From assembly GCA_016785225.1 (NCBI GenBank), contig JAFBJZ010000672.1, positions 42,501 through 106,500 on the forward strand: a stretch of DNA of 64,000 nt, in the 5' to 3' direction. Positions 63,083-64,000 of the stretch are shown here, in pieces (position 1 is the stretch's first letter; every line of letters begins with the position of its first letter). The position numbers and the translations under genes were made by a program. The DNA comes from Psettodes erumei. Its lineage: Eukaryota > Chordata > Actinopteri > Pleuronectiformes > Psettodidae. The notes below the pieces were generated by a model. It was given only the letters and a program-made list of their open reading frames with translations. It had not been told where the DNA came from and ran no database searches.

Positions 63083-64000
63083 ATGCCCTTCTGCAATGTG
63101 CGACATTTCTGTCGGTACTTAACATTCACAGATACTGAATTAGAGCAGGAGGGGGCGAGGGCGAAAACAGACCGAGAACATTTCCGTGAAACCTTTTCTC
63201 TGCTTGAATCGGTCAGACGTATGTCGAGGCGACATAACGGACCCGCGGACGTCACGTGACTCATCGTGAGCTCGTCGCCAAAGGACTGGGCGTACAGTAA
63301 ATACGCTCGAAACAGGCGAGAGTGTAGTTACCTGAACAGATGACACACATGAACAGGTGTTCAAGGTGGTTTGACAGCCAACGTTCACGTCCTTAAAACG
63401 CTAAAACTACCGTCATTCAAGAGCTCGTTGGACGTGTGGTGGCTGCAAACTGTTTTTTATTAACTGTTTTGTTAACTGTTCTATTTATTATTATTTTATA
63501 CGTTGATGGAGTCATGTTGTATACCTTTGGAGCTGTACTGTCAAAGAGAGAGGGAGTTTCAGGGTCAGTTGTTAGTCCTGAGCTTTTATAGCGTTTAAAG
63601 TGTTTTCTGTACTGAAATGAAAAGTGCGACAAAGAGCGCCGGGCCTTTGATATAGTGCCGGTGCGCAGAGGGATGATGTGCATGAATTGAGCGGATTGAA
63701 ACCTTTCGGCGTGATTAACATTGTTTTCAACGGTATCGCACAAAACAGACGCGCCTCGCCCTGGCGGGAATGAGAATGAGTCACGTCGAGCCTCGGCCCA
63801 AACTCTTCTTCAAAAAGGAAGGAATGCTTTGTGTAAGCTTTCACGAGTTTGCCATTCATGCCCAGCCGTTAAACGTATCGCTTATTCATGACGCAGGGAC
63901 GTGAAAAAAAAGTTGCATTCGGCTTCATCCTGATCGTTTGATCTCTTAAAATGGGTCGTGACAGTCAAGGATTTTGTTCAAAAGCACAAAAAACCCCCAG
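63082..64000. other. Right flank, nothing supported
   Basis: Upstream region of lactbl1. No TATA box, exon or RNA gene could be supported. Frames at 63417-63859 on the minus strand lack conserved content. Confidence 0.55.

Overview
The window is vertebrate nuclear DNA, almost certainly from a ray-finned (teleost) fish. The genes have short exons with GT-AG introns, the intergenic DNA is full of (CA)n/(GT)n microsatellites, and two guanylin-family genes sit in tandem. The gene order matches the human 1p36.12 block EIF4G3-ECE1-ALPL plus LACTBL1. No bacterial, phage, CRISPR or viral gene content was seen. All exon models were built by hand from splice signals, reading-frame continuity and remembered family sequence; no alignment was run.

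Layout, left to right. (1) 1-2.5 kb: a CpG-rich promoter with a proline-rich first coding exon on the minus strand. By position and orientation it is probably the 5' end of eif4g3, the rest lying outside the window. (2) 3.9-14.8 kb, minus: ece1 (endothelin-converting enzyme 1), 18 coding exons, 766 aa, with the 'isoform d' N-terminus and a splice acceptor exactly at the start shared by the other isoforms. (3) 14.8-23.1 kb: head-to-head spacer between ece1 and alpl, holding candidate upstream exons for both, simple repeats and a perfect palindromic cluster. (4) 23.2-30.5 kb, plus: alpl (tissue-nonspecific alkaline phosphatase), 11 coding exons, 527 aa, with the catalytic serine, metal sites and a GPI-type tail. 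(5) 31-42 kb: gene-poor DNA with minisatellites, a G-quadruplex-prone run, a tRNA-Pro(AGG) gene and an unassigned CpG-rich promoter-like spot. (6) 42.4-46.7 kb, minus: two guanylin-family prohormone genes, each of three exons. One is uroguanylin-like with an unusual core peptide; the other is guanylin-like. (7) 46.9-53.4 kb: a microsatellite-dense spacer with two (CA)n arrays of about 250-280 bp. (8) 54.2-55.6 kb, plus: a two-exon neuromedin-U receptor. (9) 56.9-62.9 kb, minus: lactbl1 (serine beta-lactamase-like protein), seven coding exons, 609 aa, tail-to-tail with the receptor gene.

The genes are not an operon or a joint pathway. Several deal with peptide signalling or extracellular processing: ECE1 matures endothelins, ALPL is a GPI-anchored ectophosphatase, guanylins act on receptor guanylate cyclase C, and NMUR is a peptide GPCR. 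Having NMUR, an alkaline phosphatase and an ECE-family gene together here mirrors human 2q37 (NMUR1, ALPP/ALPI, ECEL1). This suggests an ancient paralogon and makes the receptor a likely third NMUR ohnologue. I did not find a convincing wholly new biological system. The points most worth checking are the altered uroguanylin peptide, the ece1 zinc-motif substitution and promoter architecture, the NMUR paralogy, and the palindromic GTAACGTTAC cluster.
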